In this document: piece by piece, positions 46,453 to 56,270 of the stretch | Position numbering within the stretch: position 1 is the stretch's first letter | How the letters are laid out: the number at the start of each line of letters is the position of its first letter | DNA from: Limibacterium fermenti | GTDB lineage: Bacteria > Bacteroidota > Bacteroidia > Bacteroidales > Dysgonomonadaceae | Direction: 5' to 3' | NCBI RefSeq assembly: GCF_041902845.1 | Contig: NZ_CP159486.1 | Coordinates: 310,001-374,000 of the forward strand | DNA: 64,000 nt | Position numbers and translations under genes: made by a program | Notes under the pieces: model-generated | The model's input: the letters and a program-made list of their open reading frames with translations, nothing else | Told to the model about the DNA's origin: nothing | The model's database searches: none

Positions 46453-49400
46453 ATGCACCAACAGTTTAAAACAGCATACGACATGAGAAGATGTTTTTTC
46501 CTTTGCATAGTGTTTGCATACGCTTTTAGTATTTCTGCACAAATGAAACAGACGACAAAAAATTATGAAACCCAATGGCAGGCGGTAGCTGCATACGAAA
46601 AAAAATCGCTACCCCAATCCGCTTCCGCCGAAGTTAATAAGATATTACGTCAGGCGATTGCCGACAAAAACAGCCCGCAAGTCATCAAGGCCCTTATTCA
46701 TCAGGGGAAATACGACAGTGTATTGGATAGCCAAAAAGATACGCTGGTCTTCGTTCATTTGAACGAAATGCTTTCGAAAAGTTCCGATCCGATAGAGCAA
46801 TCCGTCCTGCATTCCATGTTAGGTGAATTGTATCTCCAATATTATCAGAACGATCGCTGGAACATTGATCAGCGTACGCAACTATCGGGCTTTGTTCCCA
46901 GGGATATGAATGAATGGACGAAAAATATCTTTTACGATAAGGCTGTAGAGCATGTGGCGAAGTCGGTCGCCCCGGCAGACGAGTTGCTGAAAGTGAAAGT
47001 CGAACACTATGCCGCCGTCATCGAATTGGGAAAGGATTCGCGCCGTTTCTTCCCGACAATGTATGACTTTTTGGCAAAGCGCGCCATCGAGTTGTTCCCG
47101 CAAGTGGAGGAGGATGACGATTTAAGCCGGTCGTTAGCGCGGAAACACATCACACAGGAATCGTTGTTCGCGCCCTTGGAAGAGTTTGTCGAGCTGCCTT
47201 TTAACCCCCAACCGGAGGAATATAACCTGTGGGCGTTGGAAATGTACCGCAGATTGCTCTCGTCGTTGTCTGGAAGGGGATTGGAGCAGTCGACCGTCCT
47301 CATCGAATTGGAGAAAACGGATTATCTGAGAAAATTGTATTCTGCTTACGAAAACTATGCGTTTCTTTCGCTCGAAAAGATGTACCGGAAATGGGAGAAT
47401 CAGGATTTTAGCGTGGAAATTGTCGATAAGATAGTGGATATCTATCAGGCGAAGTTATTCTCTGCCAATATTCCGGGAGCGGAGGACGATAATATCCGTA
47501 GAGAAAAGGATGCCCGGAAAAAACTCTATGAATTGTTGCGAAAAAATATTGAGGCCTTTCCCCGATATGAGCGTATTGCTTTATTAAAAAGTAAATTATC
47601 GGCCCTTACCCAACCCTCTTTCTCGCTTACAGGGGAGAATGCATACACGCCTGAAAGCGAAAAAAAATTAAACTTGACTTATCAAAATCTATCCTCGTTA
47701 AAAGCCAGGCTCTATCGGGTGGAAATGCCTGTTTTTGACCGGTATAATGAGAATTTGAAGAAAAACGAGAAGAAAACGTTTGTAAAGGAAATATCTGTTC
47801 CATTGCCTCCCGAAGAGGTCTATTTAACAGGTAAAACGGCATTTTCCATCGATATAAAGGAACCGGGAGCCTATAAATTGGAATTCGAGGCGGCGAATAA
47901 ACAAGTCGATAATCGTTCTAACGGGCATGATTTCTATTTTTCCGTTTCCGATTTAGCCGCTTTCGGCCGATCTTTAAAAAAAGATCGTTACGAATTCTTC
48001 GTCGTTAACCGATCGACCGGCAAACCTGTGAAAAATGCGAAGATCAATATTTATAAACTGCCTGGAAACTGGAACAATTCATCGTTGACTCTTGTCAAAA
48101 CCATTCTTGCTGATGAGGAAGGTTTGGCCGTTTATCAAAAAGATATTCCCAATTACGATGTCTTTTATCAAGCTGTTGTCGACGGAGATCGCGGGTCTCA
48201 ATTGAGCCGCCTGCCGTCTGCCGGTTATTATTTTTCGGAAGACATAGCGGAAACCACGCCGCAAACCATTATCGATATTTTCACCGATAGAAGCATTTAT
48301 CGTCCCGGACAAACAGTCCATTTCAAGGCGATTGCCCGTTCATCCGGAGATAAAGAGGCGAAACTCGTATCCGGCAAACCGTATGATTTCATCTTATACG
48401 ATACGAACCGTCAGGAACAGGGCAAACAAACATTGACTACGAATGAATACGGCTCTGTGGCTGGCGAGTTTGTGTTACCTCAGGGGGTGTTAACGGGCTC
48501 GTTCTTTATCGAAACGGACCATGGGCGCGTTCCTTTCAGAGTCGAAGAGTATAAACGTCCTACCTTTGAAGTTACGTTCGATAAAATCGATAAGACGTAT
48601 AAGTTCAATGAACAAGTGACGTTGAAAGGTGCTGCGCAGAACTTCTCAGGCATAAAATTACAACGTGCCGAGGTGGCGTATCGCGTTTCCCGCCAACAAT
48701 TATGGTGGGGAAATTGGGGACGTCCTGCCGATCACTTTGCCGAAGGAGTGACGCAGACAGATGATAACGGCGCCTTTGAAATAACGTTTACTCCGCAAAA
48801 GACCGATGCCGGCAATACGCTTTTGCGCTCTGCCTATTCGTTCCGCGTAGAGGCCTCCGTAACGGATGTGAATGGAGAAACGCAAACAGGAACGTATACC
48901 GTGGCGGTAGGCGATGTTTCGATGATATTGCAAGCCGATATTTCCGATAAAGTAGAAAAAAACAGCGACAACAAGTTGAATATTTCCGCCAAAAACCTCG
49001 ATGGAAACGATATCCCGGCGGAAGGAACCTATCAATTGTTTTCCTTGCAAGAGAACGATTCTATTGATACGCAAATATGGGAAGGCCGTTTCGTTACGGG
49101 TGAACAAAAAGAGTTGAAGAATAAACTCAAGGATATTCCTTCCGGAAAATATAAACTCGTTCTCAAATCGAAAGATGATCGGGGGAACGAAGTGACTGCG
49201 GAGAACAGCTTCGTGCTGTATTCCTATGCGGATGCCCGCCCGCCTATCCAAACGAATGACTGGTTTATTGTAAAAAACGGTACGTTCGGAACGGCTGAAA
49301 AAGCCGAAGTCATCTTAGGCGTTTCCGATGAGAACGTCCATGTCCTCTACGAATTGTGGAAAGAAAACGCGCTTCTCGAGCGCAAGTGGATCGTTTTAAA

Positions 49401-52395
49401 TAATGAAAACCGGTTGTTTTCATTGCCTTATAAAGCATCGTACGGCAAGCAAGTGACGTTGATGCTTTCGTATGTGAAAAAAGAAAAGTTTTATATGCAT
49501 CGGACGGAAATAGATTTGCGCAAAGAAAATAAAGAACTGAAGGTGTCTTTGGATGTCTTTCGCGATAAAATCCGTCCCGGTTCGCAGGAAGAATGGCGCC
49601 TCACGGTGAAAGACAATGCCGGGAATCCCGCCGTCGCGGAGGTGCTGGCTTCGATGTATGACTTTTCGCTGGATAAAATTTTCCCTTCCGTCAACTGGAA
49701 CTTATCAACGTTCCCGTCTAATCTTTCTGTGCCCGCTCCTGCCGTCTATCGAAACGCTTCTTTCGGACAAGAAACGGCTCAGTGGAATTCGACGGTAGAC
49801 TCTAATCCTATAAAAGCGTTCGAGTTCGATGTTTTTAATTGGTTTGGGTTGTTGATGAGAGGTGGTTATAATATTGCAATGCTTCGTAGCGCCAAGTCTG
49901 TTACCTTTTCTGCTATGGAGGAAAGTTCCCTTGCCGGAGAGGATCCGAGTCTGCAATCTCATAATCAAATAGCGGTTTCGGTGGCGGATGTAGCGGCATT
50001 TAGCACGCAAGAGACCGTTCAAGACGGTGCTGCCGGCCTACAGGACGAAAACGCGGCTGTTCAAATACGCCGACGGTTCGATGAAACGGCGTTCTTCTAT
50101 CCGCAGTTGCGAACCAATGAAAAAGGAGAGACGCAAATCGCGTTCACGGTTCCCGAAAGCAATACCCGCTGGCGCTTCCGGGTGCTGGCGCATGACAAGA
50201 ACCTGAATACGGGCAGCGCCGAAGCTTTCGCCGTATCGCAGAAAGAACTGATGGTTACACCCAATATGCCGCGTTTCCTTCGTCATGGCGACCGGACAAG
50301 TATCTCAACGAAGATTTCGAACCTGTCCAGTGAAACGATAAACGGTACGGTAACATTAGAATTTTTCGACCCGGTAACCGATGAAGTGATAAAGGACAAA
50401 GGTGTGGAAAATCAGTCCCAGCCGTTCTCTTTGGCCAAGGATGTTTCGTCCGATGCGGCGTGGACATTCGATGTTCCGTCGGATATTGATATCATCGGCG
50501 TGCGGATTGTCGCCCGGAGCGATGCATTCAGCGACGGCGAGCAACATGCGCTGCCGGTGCTTCCGAACCGTATGATGGTCACGGAAAGCCTGCGTTTGGA
50601 TGTGAATGGCAATGAGACGAAAGAATTTTCGATGGATCAATTGGTCCATAAGACTTCCGGCAGCGCCGAAGAGTATCGCCTGACACTGGAGTTCGCTTCT
50701 AATCCTGCTTGGTATGCCGTGCAGGCGTTGCCGGTGCTCAGTAATCCGCAAAGCGATAATGCCGTGAGCTGGTTCGCCTCGTATTACGCCAACACGTTGG
50801 GATATCATATTTCCCAAGCCTATCCCAATGTGGCAAGGATGATTGATGCGTGGAAGAAACAGGGTGGCGATGCGGATACTTTTTTATCGAATCTCGAAAA
50901 AAACGAGGAGTTGAAAAACGTGTTGCTGGAAGAAACGCCATGGGTATTGGAGGCGAAAAACGAATCGGAGCAGAAGCAGAAATTGTCGTTGTTGTTCGAT
51001 CTCAACCGCTCGACGATGCTTACGAACGCCGCCATCGACAAACTTAAAGATTTACAGGCCTCGCAAGGCGGGTGGAGTTGGTTTAAAGGGTTCCGGCCGG
51101 ATGTAACCATCACTCATTATATTCTATATGGCTTCGATCAGTTAAAAAAATTGGAAGCAGGAACGATTACCGACGACATTCGCTCTATGCAGGCAAAAGC
51201 GGTGTCGTACATCGATTCCGAAGCGCTCAGCCGCTTTGAAGAATTGAAGAAAGGAAACCGCGATTGGCGCAAAATACAAACCATACCGGTATATGATTTG
51301 GAATATTTGTACGTGCGTTCGGCTTATCCCCAGTATCCCGTAAGCGATGCTTTGACGCAAATGACAGATTTCTATACCTCTGTTCTCGAAAAAAATTGGA
51401 CCCGCTACGGACTGTATGAACGGGCTATCATCGCACAAATTATGCATCGGAAAGGGAACGCATCCGTGGTGAACGATATCCTCCGGTCGTATCGGGAGCA
51501 TGCGACGACAGATGTGGAGCAAGGCATGTTTTGGGCGAATAATCGCAGTCGTGTGTTTATGTCCCAATCGACCGTATCCGTACACACTTTTATTATGGAG
51601 GCTTTTCAATTGGGCGGCGCAAAACCGTCCGAAATGGATGGAATGAAGCGATGGCTGCTCAAGCAGAAACAGACGCAGCAGTGGGAATCGACGCATGCCA
51701 CGATGGACGCCGTGTATGCCTTGTTAAGTACCGGAAACGACTGGTTTTCTTCCGATGCAGGGACGGCCGCCACGGTGGTTTTAGGGGGAGAGGTCGTAGA
51801 GCCGGACAGCAAAGAGGCGGGTACGGGCTATTTTAAGAAGGTTTGGAATCGGTCGGAAATACGTCCGGAAATGGGGCAGGCCAAAGTCATCCATCAAGGC
51901 AATCAGCCGGTTTGGGGCGCCTTATACCGCCAATATTTCGAAGAGTTGGATAAGATTGTAACGACGGACGCTTCGCTCGACGTGGAAAAGCGTTTGTTCA
52001 CGGAGCAAACGGACGCTTCGGGTACGAAACTGGTCGAGGTGAATGAAAGCCGTCCGTTAAAGATCGGCGACAAAGTGGTCGTCCGGTTGACCGTGCGTAC
52101 CGACAGGGATATCGAGTTTGTGCATCTGAAAGATATGCGGGGCGCTTTCCTCGAACCTGTCGAGCAAATTTCGGGAGTACGTTGGCAAGGCGCAACGATC
52201 TATTATCAGGCAACAAAGGATGCTTCCACGAATTTCTATTTCGATCATCTTTCCCGGGGTGTTTATGTGTTGGAATATGCCGCTTATGTGACGCGTACGG
52301 GAGATTATTCAAATGGCATTGCAACGATACAATGTCTCTATGCGCCGGAATTTACCGCTCATACGGCAGGAATGCGTGTCCGGGTTGAGAAATAG
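46453..52395 (+). CDS. Alpha-2-macroglobulin-like envelope protein, 1980 aa, no thioester
   Basis: Very large secreted protein of the bacterial alpha-2-macroglobulin superfamily. A signal peptide (RRCFFLCIVFAYAFSISAQ) is followed by a helical N-terminal region unique to the Bacteroidota type, MG-type beta domains with SIYRPGQTVHFKAIARSSG (about 613) and RVEEYKRPTFEVTF (about 697), the A2M core FFYPQLRTNEKGETQIAFTVPESNTRWRFRVLAHD (about 1215-1250) and an alpha/alpha-toroid region (about 1420-1720). In thioester A2Ms this toroid starts with CxEQ. Here the place reads LPVLSNPQSDNAVSWF, so there is no thioester. Such proteins are thought to inhibit proteases or guard the envelope. An alternative start at 46483 puts the signal peptide at the N-terminus. 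Confidence 0.9.
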   Translation: MHQQFKTAYDMRRCFFLCIVFAYAFSISAQMKQTTKNYETQWQAVAAYEKKSLPQSASAEVNKILRQAIADKNSPQVIKALIHQGKYDSVLDSQKDTLVFVHLNEMLSKSSDPIEQSVLHSMLGELYLQYYQNDRWNIDQRTQLSGFVPRDMNEWTKNIFYDKAVEHVAKSVAPADELLKVKVEHYAAVIELGKDSRRFFPTMYDFLAKRAIELFPQVEEDDDLSRSLARKHITQESLFAPLEEFVELPFNPQPEEYNLWALEMYRRLLSSLSGRGLEQSTVLIELEKTDYLRKLYSAYENYAFLSLEKMYRKWENQDFSVEIVDKIVDIYQAKLFSANIPGAEDDNIRREKDARKKLYELLRKNIEAFPRYERIALLKSKLSALTQPSFSLTGENAYTPESEKKLNLTYQNLSSLKARLYRVEMPVFDRYNENLKKNEKKTFVKEISVPLPPEEVYLTGKTAFSIDIKEPGAYKLEFEAANKQVDNRSNGHDFYFSVSDLAAFGRSLKKDRYEFFVVNRSTGKPVKNAKINIYKLPGNWNNSSLTLVKTILADEEGLAVYQKDIPNYDVFYQAVVDGDRGSQLSRLPSAGYYFSEDIAETTPQTIIDIFTDRSIYRPGQTVHFKAIARSSGDKEAKLVSGKPYDFILYDTNRQEQGKQTLTTNEYGSVAGEFVLPQGVLTGSFFIETDHGRVPFRVEEYKRPTFEVTFDKIDKTYKFNEQVTLKGAAQNFSGIKLQRAEVAYRVSRQQLWWGNWGRPADHFAEGVTQTDDNGAFEITFTPQKTDAGNTLLRSAYSFRVEASVTDVNGETQTGTYTVAVGDVSMILQADISDKVEKNSDNKLNISAKNLDGNDIPAEGTYQLFSLQENDSIDTQIWEGRFVTGEQKELKNKLKDIPSGKYKLVLKSKDDRGNEVTAENSFVLYSYADARPPIQTNDWFIVKNGTFGTAEKAEVILGVSDENVHVLYELWKENALLERKWIVLNNENRLFSLPYKASYGKQVTLMLSYVKKEKFYMHRTEIDLRKENKELKVSLDVFRDKIRPGSQEEWRLTVKDNAGNPAVAEVLASMYDFSLDKIFPSVNWNLSTFPSNLSVPAPAVYRNASFGQETAQWNSTVDSNPIKAFEFDVFNWFGLLMRGGYNIAMLRSAKSVTFSAMEESSLAGEDPSLQSHNQIAVSVADVAAFSTQETVQDGAAGLQDENAAVQIRRRFDETAFFYPQLRTNEKGETQIAFTVPESNTRWRFRVLAHDKNLNTGSAEAFAVSQKELMVTPNMPRFLRHGDRTSISTKISNLSSETINGTVTLEFFDPVTDEVIKDKGVENQSQPFSLAKDVSSDAAWTFDVPSDIDIIGVRIVARSDAFSDGEQHALPVLPNRMMVTESLRLDVNGNETKEFSMDQLVHKTSGSAEEYRLTLEFASNPAWYAVQALPVLSNPQSDNAVSWFASYYANTLGYHISQAYPNVARMIDAWKKQGGDADTFLSNLEKNEELKNVLLEETPWVLEAKNESEQKQKLSLLFDLNRSTMLTNAAIDKLKDLQASQGGWSWFKGFRPDVTITHYILYGFDQLKKLEAGTITDDIRSMQAKAVSYIDSEALSRFEELKKGNRDWRKIQTIPVYDLEYLYVRSAYPQYPVSDALTQMTDFYTSVLEKNWTRYGLYERAIIAQIMHRKGNASVVNDILRSYREHATTDVEQGMFWANNRSRVFMSQSTVSVHTFIMEAFQLGGAKPSEMDGMKRWLLKQKQTQQWESTHATMDAVYALLSTGNDWFSSDAGTAATVVLGGEVVEPDSKEAGTGYFKKVWNRSEIRPEMGQAKVIHQGNQPVWGALYRQYFEELDKIVTTDASLDVEKRLFTEQTDASGTKLVEVNESRPLKIGDKVVVRLTVRTDRDIEFVHLKDMRGAFLEPVEQISGVRWQGATIYYQATKDASTNFYFDHLSRGVYVLEYAAYVTRTGDYSNGIATIQCLYAPEFTAHTAGMRVRVEK

Positions 52396-52445
52396 AAGAA
52401 GAGAATTTTATAGAGTTTCAATTTTCGGCATTCGACTAAAAAATT

Positions 52446-52453
52446 TATCTTTG
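52446..52453 (+). promoter_or_regulatory. Glycosyltransferase promoter -7 element
   Basis: TATCTTTG, perfect TAnnTTTG, 74 bp before the chosen start (35 bp before the alternative ATG at 52489). A weak -33 TTTTC lies about 20 nt upstream. Confidence 0.65.
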
Positions 52454-52527
52454 CATACCCATTCTTCATAATATGCGTAGAACAAATTATGATCAGGGAC
52501 CCTTTATGGGATAACGAATATAAAAGA

Positions 52528-53769
52528 ATGGAGCATTTGGAACATAAAACTATAAAAGTCGCTTTTTTTGCCGATATCTTGATCCGGGATTTTGACGGGG
52601 CGATAAAAACAATGTATCAACTGATTGATCGAATTCCCCCGGAAGGGTTTGAATATCTGTTTTTTTGCGGCACTCCCCCCAAGCATTCTTTTCCCCATAA
52701 GGTCGTAAAAGTACCTGCTATTACGATTCCTTTAAATATAAGCTATAAAGCCGCTTTACCGAGACTGGCCAAGATCAGGCTCTGGTTTGCGCTTTCGAAG
52801 TTCGAGCCGGACGTCATTCATATTTCCACTCCTTCTCCTCTTGGTTTTTTTGCGTTGGATTATGCCAAGAAAAGAGGAATTCCCGTTTTATCGGTTTATC
52901 ATACCCATTTCATATCTTACATGAGGTATTATTTCAAATATGTTCCTTTTCTCATTCGTCCGGCAGAGTCATTGATCAAAAAATGGTATTTGAAATTTTA
53001 CAATGCCTGTACCCTTGTATATGTTCCTACCCGGCAGATTATAGACGAATTAGTTTCTTTCGGCATTGAAAAAAAACGGTTGAAATTGTGGCAACGCGGA
53101 TTGGATACGGCGTTGTTTAATCCGTCAAAACGAGACAGGAGTTTTATGAAAAAACTTACGGGGAACGATTATCCGTGCATTCTTTTTGCTTCGCGCCTCG
53201 TATGGGAAAAGAATCTGGAAACGTTGTTCGATATTTATGATCTGGTCCGAGCGAAAGGATGGAAAGTGAATTTTGTCATCGCCGGTAACGGCGTTGCGGA
53301 GGCGGAAGCCCGGGAACGTATGAAAGATGCTGTTTTTACGGGCTTTATAGATCATCGGAAGTTGGCGACGTTATATGCCTCCTGCGATGTTTTTATCTTT
53401 CCTTCCATATCCGAAACGTATGGGAATGTGGTGGTCGAAGCGATGGCTTGCGGGTGTGTGCCGGTGATTGCGCGTGGCGGAGGATCACAATCGCTGGTGG
53501 ATAACGGACAGAACGGTTTCTTATGTGAACCGAATCAGGCTGAGGATTATATTATTCACATTCAACGATTGTTAGAGGATGAAGAACTTAGGCGAAAAAT
53601 GCAATCGGCCGGATATCGATCTGTGGGCGATTTAAGCTGGGAGAGCCTGGCGAATGTATATTTCAACGACTTGAAATCTTTGTCGCGATTCGATCCCCCG
53701 AAAATTACGGATAGAGAGGAACGTCTTTTCTCATCTGATTTTAGTAAAGCGGAAATAACGTTAAAATAA
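52528..53769 (+). CDS. GT4-family glycosyltransferase
   Basis: GT-B-fold glycosyltransferase of 413 residues (426 from ATG 52489). The N-terminal acceptor domain begins VAFFADILIRDFDGAIKTMYQLIDRIP and contains PDVIHISTPSPLGFFALDYAKK and VYHTHF. The C-terminal GT4 donor domain has LFASRLVWEKNLETLFDIYD and the family EX7E motif in SETYGNVVVEAMACGCVPV (about residues 296-314). It resembles mannosyl/glucosyltransferases such as MgtA/SqdX that act on lipid acceptors. The true donor and acceptor are not predictable. The shorter start was chosen because the conserved fold begins soon after it. Confidence 0.9.
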   Translation: MEHLEHKTIKVAFFADILIRDFDGAIKTMYQLIDRIPPEGFEYLFFCGTPPKHSFPHKVVKVPAITIPLNISYKAALPRLAKIRLWFALSKFEPDVIHISTPSPLGFFALDYAKKRGIPVLSVYHTHFISYMRYYFKYVPFLIRPAESLIKKWYLKFYNACTLVYVPTRQIIDELVSFGIEKKRLKLWQRGLDTALFNPSKRDRSFMKKLTGNDYPCILFASRLVWEKNLETLFDIYDLVRAKGWKVNFVIAGNGVAEAEARERMKDAVFTGFIDHRKLATLYASCDVFIFPSISETYGNVVVEAMACGCVPVIARGGGSQSLVDNGQNGFLCEPNQAEDYIIHIQRLLEDEELRRKMQSAGYRSVGDLSWESLANVYFNDLKSLSRFDPPKITDREERLFSSDFSKAEITLK

Positions 53770-53847
53770 AAACCCTCCTTAAACTAAATTGTTATATTAA
53801 CATCGTAAACAACATATAAGAAAAGAAACAAAATAGGTATATATAAT

Positions 53848-54237
53848 ATGAAGAAGATTTGTTTAGCAGTGCTCTTTGGTATAATAGGATTAAGCATGGG
53901 TTTTGCGCAATCGGCGCCCGAAGTTAAATTTAAAAATATTGTTCATGATTTCGGTTCGATTAAAGAAGAAATAGGAGCGGTCACTACGCGGTTTGCATTT
54001 ACCAATACGGGTAAAAGTCCTTTAATTATTCAACGTGTATCGGCCTCTTGCGGATGTACGACACCCGGATATACGAAAGAGCCGGTTTTACCCGGAAAAG
54101 ACGGAGAAATAACAGCCAAATATTCCACTACCGCGCGTCCCGGAACATTTAATAAAACCATTACGGTATATACCAATGTACCCGATACGGTATATGTACT
54201 CACGATCAAAGGAAATGTAATCCCTAAAAGGCGATAA
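53848..54237 (+). CDS. DUF1573 secreted protein
   Basis: A 129-residue periplasmic protein: signal peptide (MKKICLAVLFGIIGLSMGFAQ), then one DUF1573 Ig-like (ASPM/Hydin-type) domain with VHDFGSIKEE, FAFTNTGKSPLIIQRVSASCGCT and YSTTARPGTFNKTITVYTN. SCGC is the family hallmark. The function is unknown, though such domains are common in Bacteroidota envelope proteins. It is followed by meaB after 5 bp, so the two are probably co-transcribed. Confidence 0.92.
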   Translation: MKKICLAVLFGIIGLSMGFAQSAPEVKFKNIVHDFGSIKEEIGAVTTRFAFTNTGKSPLIIQRVSASCGCTTPGYTKEPVLPGKDGEITAKYSTTARPGTFNKTITVYTNVPDTVYVLTIKGNVIPKRR

Positions 54238-54242
54238 AATAA

Positions 54243-55346
54243 ATGGCCCATCATCATCCTGAAAATGATTCAAAATATTTAGGGCTGAATGTAAATAAAG
54301 GCATAACCCGCCCTCCGAGTATCAATCCTTATCTGCGACAAGTCCGGAAAGATTATCGTAAGATTTACACGGCACAAGAATATGCCGAGGGTATTCTTAA
54401 AGGAGATATTGCCGTGTTGAGCCAGGCGGTGACTCTTGTGGAAAGTTCCAAGCCCGAACATCAGGTTGTCGCTCAGGCAATCATTGAGAAGTGTCTGCCT
54501 GCTTCCGGCAAGTCTATCCGTGTGGGAATTACCGGCGTGCCCGGTTCCGGAAAAAGTACCTCCATCGATGCTTTCGGAATGCATCTTATCGAACAGGGAC
54601 ATAGATTAGCCGTCCTTGCCATAGATCCCTCAAGCGAGCGGTCCAAAGGGAGCATTTTGGGTGATAAAACCCGGATGGAAAAGTTATCGGTAGATAAAAA
54701 TGCATTTATCCGCCCTTCTCCCTCTGCCGGTTCGTTAGGCGGCGTAGCGCGTAAAACCCGTGAAACCATTATTCTTTGTGAAGCGGCCGGATTCGATTAT
54801 ATTTTTGTAGAGACGGTAGGTGTAGGCCAATCCGAAACGGCCGTTCATTCCATGGTCGATTTCTTCCTGCTCATTCAATTAGCGGGTACGGGAGACGAAT
54901 TGCAGGGCATAAAACGGGGTATTATGGAGATGGCCGATGGCATTATTATCAATAAAGCGGATGGAGATAATATCGACAAGGCTAAAATGGCCGCCCGCCA
55001 CTTCAAAAATGCGTTGCACTTATATCCTCTTTCCGAGTCGGGATGGAGTCCTGAGGTCTTGACTTATTCAGGGTATTACAAGATAGGAATAAAAGAGGTG
55101 TGGAATATGGTTCATCGTTTTATCGATTTCGTAAAGGAAAGCGGCTATTTCGACCGGAAGCGTAATGAACAATCCAAATATTGGATGTATGAAACGATCA
55201 ACGAGCGGCTTAAAAACGATTTTTATCGTAATCCTTTTATTGAAAGCTTGATGCCGAAATTGGAAGCCGATGTTCTTTCTGCACGGAAAAGTTCTTTTGT
55301 TGCCGCAAAAGAAGCTTTGGATGCGTATTATGACCAAGACAATTGA
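54243..55346 (+). CDS. meaB: MeaB/ArgK-type GTPase (methylmalonyl-CoA mutase chaperone)
   Basis: G3E-family P-loop GTPase of 367 residues. Walker A is GVPGSGKSTS (about residue 97), with LAIDPSSERSKGSILGDKTRM, then PSPSAGSLGGVARKTRE, ETVGVGQSE and the base-recognition NKADGDN. MeaB protects and reactivates adenosylcobalamin-dependent methylmalonyl-CoA mutase, part of the succinate-propionate route in Bacteroidota. The mutase genes are not in the window. Confidence 0.95.
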   Translation: MAHHHPENDSKYLGLNVNKGITRPPSINPYLRQVRKDYRKIYTAQEYAEGILKGDIAVLSQAVTLVESSKPEHQVVAQAIIEKCLPASGKSIRVGITGVPGSGKSTSIDAFGMHLIEQGHRLAVLAIDPSSERSKGSILGDKTRMEKLSVDKNAFIRPSPSAGSLGGVARKTRETIILCEAAGFDYIFVETVGVGQSETAVHSMVDFFLLIQLAGTGDELQGIKRGIMEMADGIIINKADGDNIDKAKMAARHFKNALHLYPLSESGWSPEVLTYSGYYKIGIKEVWNMVHRFIDFVKESGYFDRKRNEQSKYWMYETINERLKNDFYRNPFIESLMPKLEADVLSARKSSFVAAKEALDAYYDQDN

Positions 55347-55349
55347 AAA

Positions 55350-55388
55350 AAACGGTTCTTTCGGATAACAACGTACCGAAAGAATCCG
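55350..55388 (-). terminator. Hairpin with T run on the minus strand (yebC transcript end?)
   Basis: TTCTTTCGG (55356-55364) and CCGAAAGAA (55376-55384) pair perfectly, with an outer ACGG/CCGT. On the minus strand a T7 run follows (complement of 55348-55353), so it is a terminator in that direction. On the plus strand it also follows meaB but has no T run. Confidence 0.65.
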
Positions 55389-55396
55389 TATCTTTG
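55389..55396 (+). promoter_or_regulatory. tRNA-Glu promoter -7 element
   Basis: TATCTTTG, perfect TAnnTTTG, 17 bp upstream of the tRNA. It abuts the hairpin at 55350-55388. Confidence 0.65.
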
Positions 55397-55413
55397 CGAT
55401 CTGATTATAAAGA

Positions 55414-55485
55414 GGCGCACTCTTCTAACGGTTAGGAATCCTGCTTCTCACGCAGGCAATAGCAGTTCGATTCTGCTGTGCGCTA
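55414..55485 (+). tRNA. tRNA-Glu (anticodon CTC)
   Basis: Cloverleaf of 72 nt: acceptor GGCGCAC (55414-55420) with GTGCGCT (55478-55484), the first pair being G-T. The D arm has AACGGTTA, the anticodon stem CCTGC/GCAGG encloses loop TTCTCAC (anticodon CTC), and the T arm is AGCAG TTCGATT CTGCT. The discriminator is A55485. CCA is not encoded. Confidence 0.92.
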
Positions 55486-55522
55486 CTTTTCAATCTTCTA
55501 TCAATCTTTATTCAATCTCTCA

Positions 55523-56245
55523 TCAATCCTCCGTCTCTTCCATGTTGTGGAATACGTTCTGTACATCGTCATCATCTTCGAATTTCTCGATCAATTTCTC
55601 TATTTGCGCCCGTTGCTCATCATTTAACGGTTTCGTGTCATGCGGAATGCGTTCGAACTCCGCCGAATGGATGTCAAAGCCGTTCTCTTCCAGATAAGAT
55701 TGGATGTCGGAATATGATTTAAATTCTCCGTAAATAACAATCTCGTCCTCATCGGGATGTACTTCGTCCACACCATAATCGATGAGTTCCAATTCCATAT
55801 CTTCCAGAGAAATGTCGTCTTTTTCAGCCACCCGGAAAACACATTTGTGATCGAACATAAATTCGAGGCTTCCGGTAGTGCCGAGAGATCCTCCATGTTT
55901 GTTAAAATAACTGCGAACGTTTGCCACTGTACGAGTAGGGTTATCGGTTGCCGTTTCTACTACAATAGCGATTCCATAAGGACCGTATCCCTCGTAAATC
56001 ATTTCCTTGTAATCGGAAGCATCTTTGTCGGTTGCCTTTTTGATAGCCCTTTCGATGTTCTCTTTAGGCATATTCTCTTTTTTAGCCTGCTGAATGAGCA
56101 TGCGTAGACGTGGATTTGTTTCCGCTTCCGGGCCTCCTGATTTTACGGCGATGGTAATTTCTTTCCCTATTTTCGTGAACACGCGGGCCATGTTTCCCCA
56201 GCGTTTCATTTTTCTTGCTTTACGATATTCAAATGCTCTGCCCAT
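55523..56245 (-). CDS. YebC/PmpR-family protein (TACO1-like)
   Basis: A 240-residue protein with the complete YebC fold: MGRAFEYRKARKMKRWGNMARVFTKIGKEITIAVKSGG, KKENMPKENIERAIKKA, YEGYGPYGIAIVVETATDNPTRTVANVRSYFNKHGGSLG and the C-terminal VHPDEDEIVIYGEF block. The family was first described as transcriptional regulators and more recently as ribosome-associated factors helping translation through proline stretches. It is transcribed away from pheT's end, 63 bp downstream of pheT. Confidence 0.95.
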   Translation of the reverse strand: MGRAFEYRKARKMKRWGNMARVFTKIGKEITIAVKSGGPEAETNPRLRMLIQQAKKENMPKENIERAIKKATDKDASDYKEMIYEGYGPYGIAIVVETATDNPTRTVANVRSYFNKHGGSLGTTGSLEFMFDHKCVFRVAEKDDISLEDMELELIDYGVDEVHPDEDEIVIYGEFKSYSDIQSYLEENGFDIHSAEFERIPHDTKPLNDEQRAQIEKLIEKFEDDDDVQNVFHNMEETED

Positions 56246-56270
56246 ATTGTTTGTTTGAGTTGTACTTATT

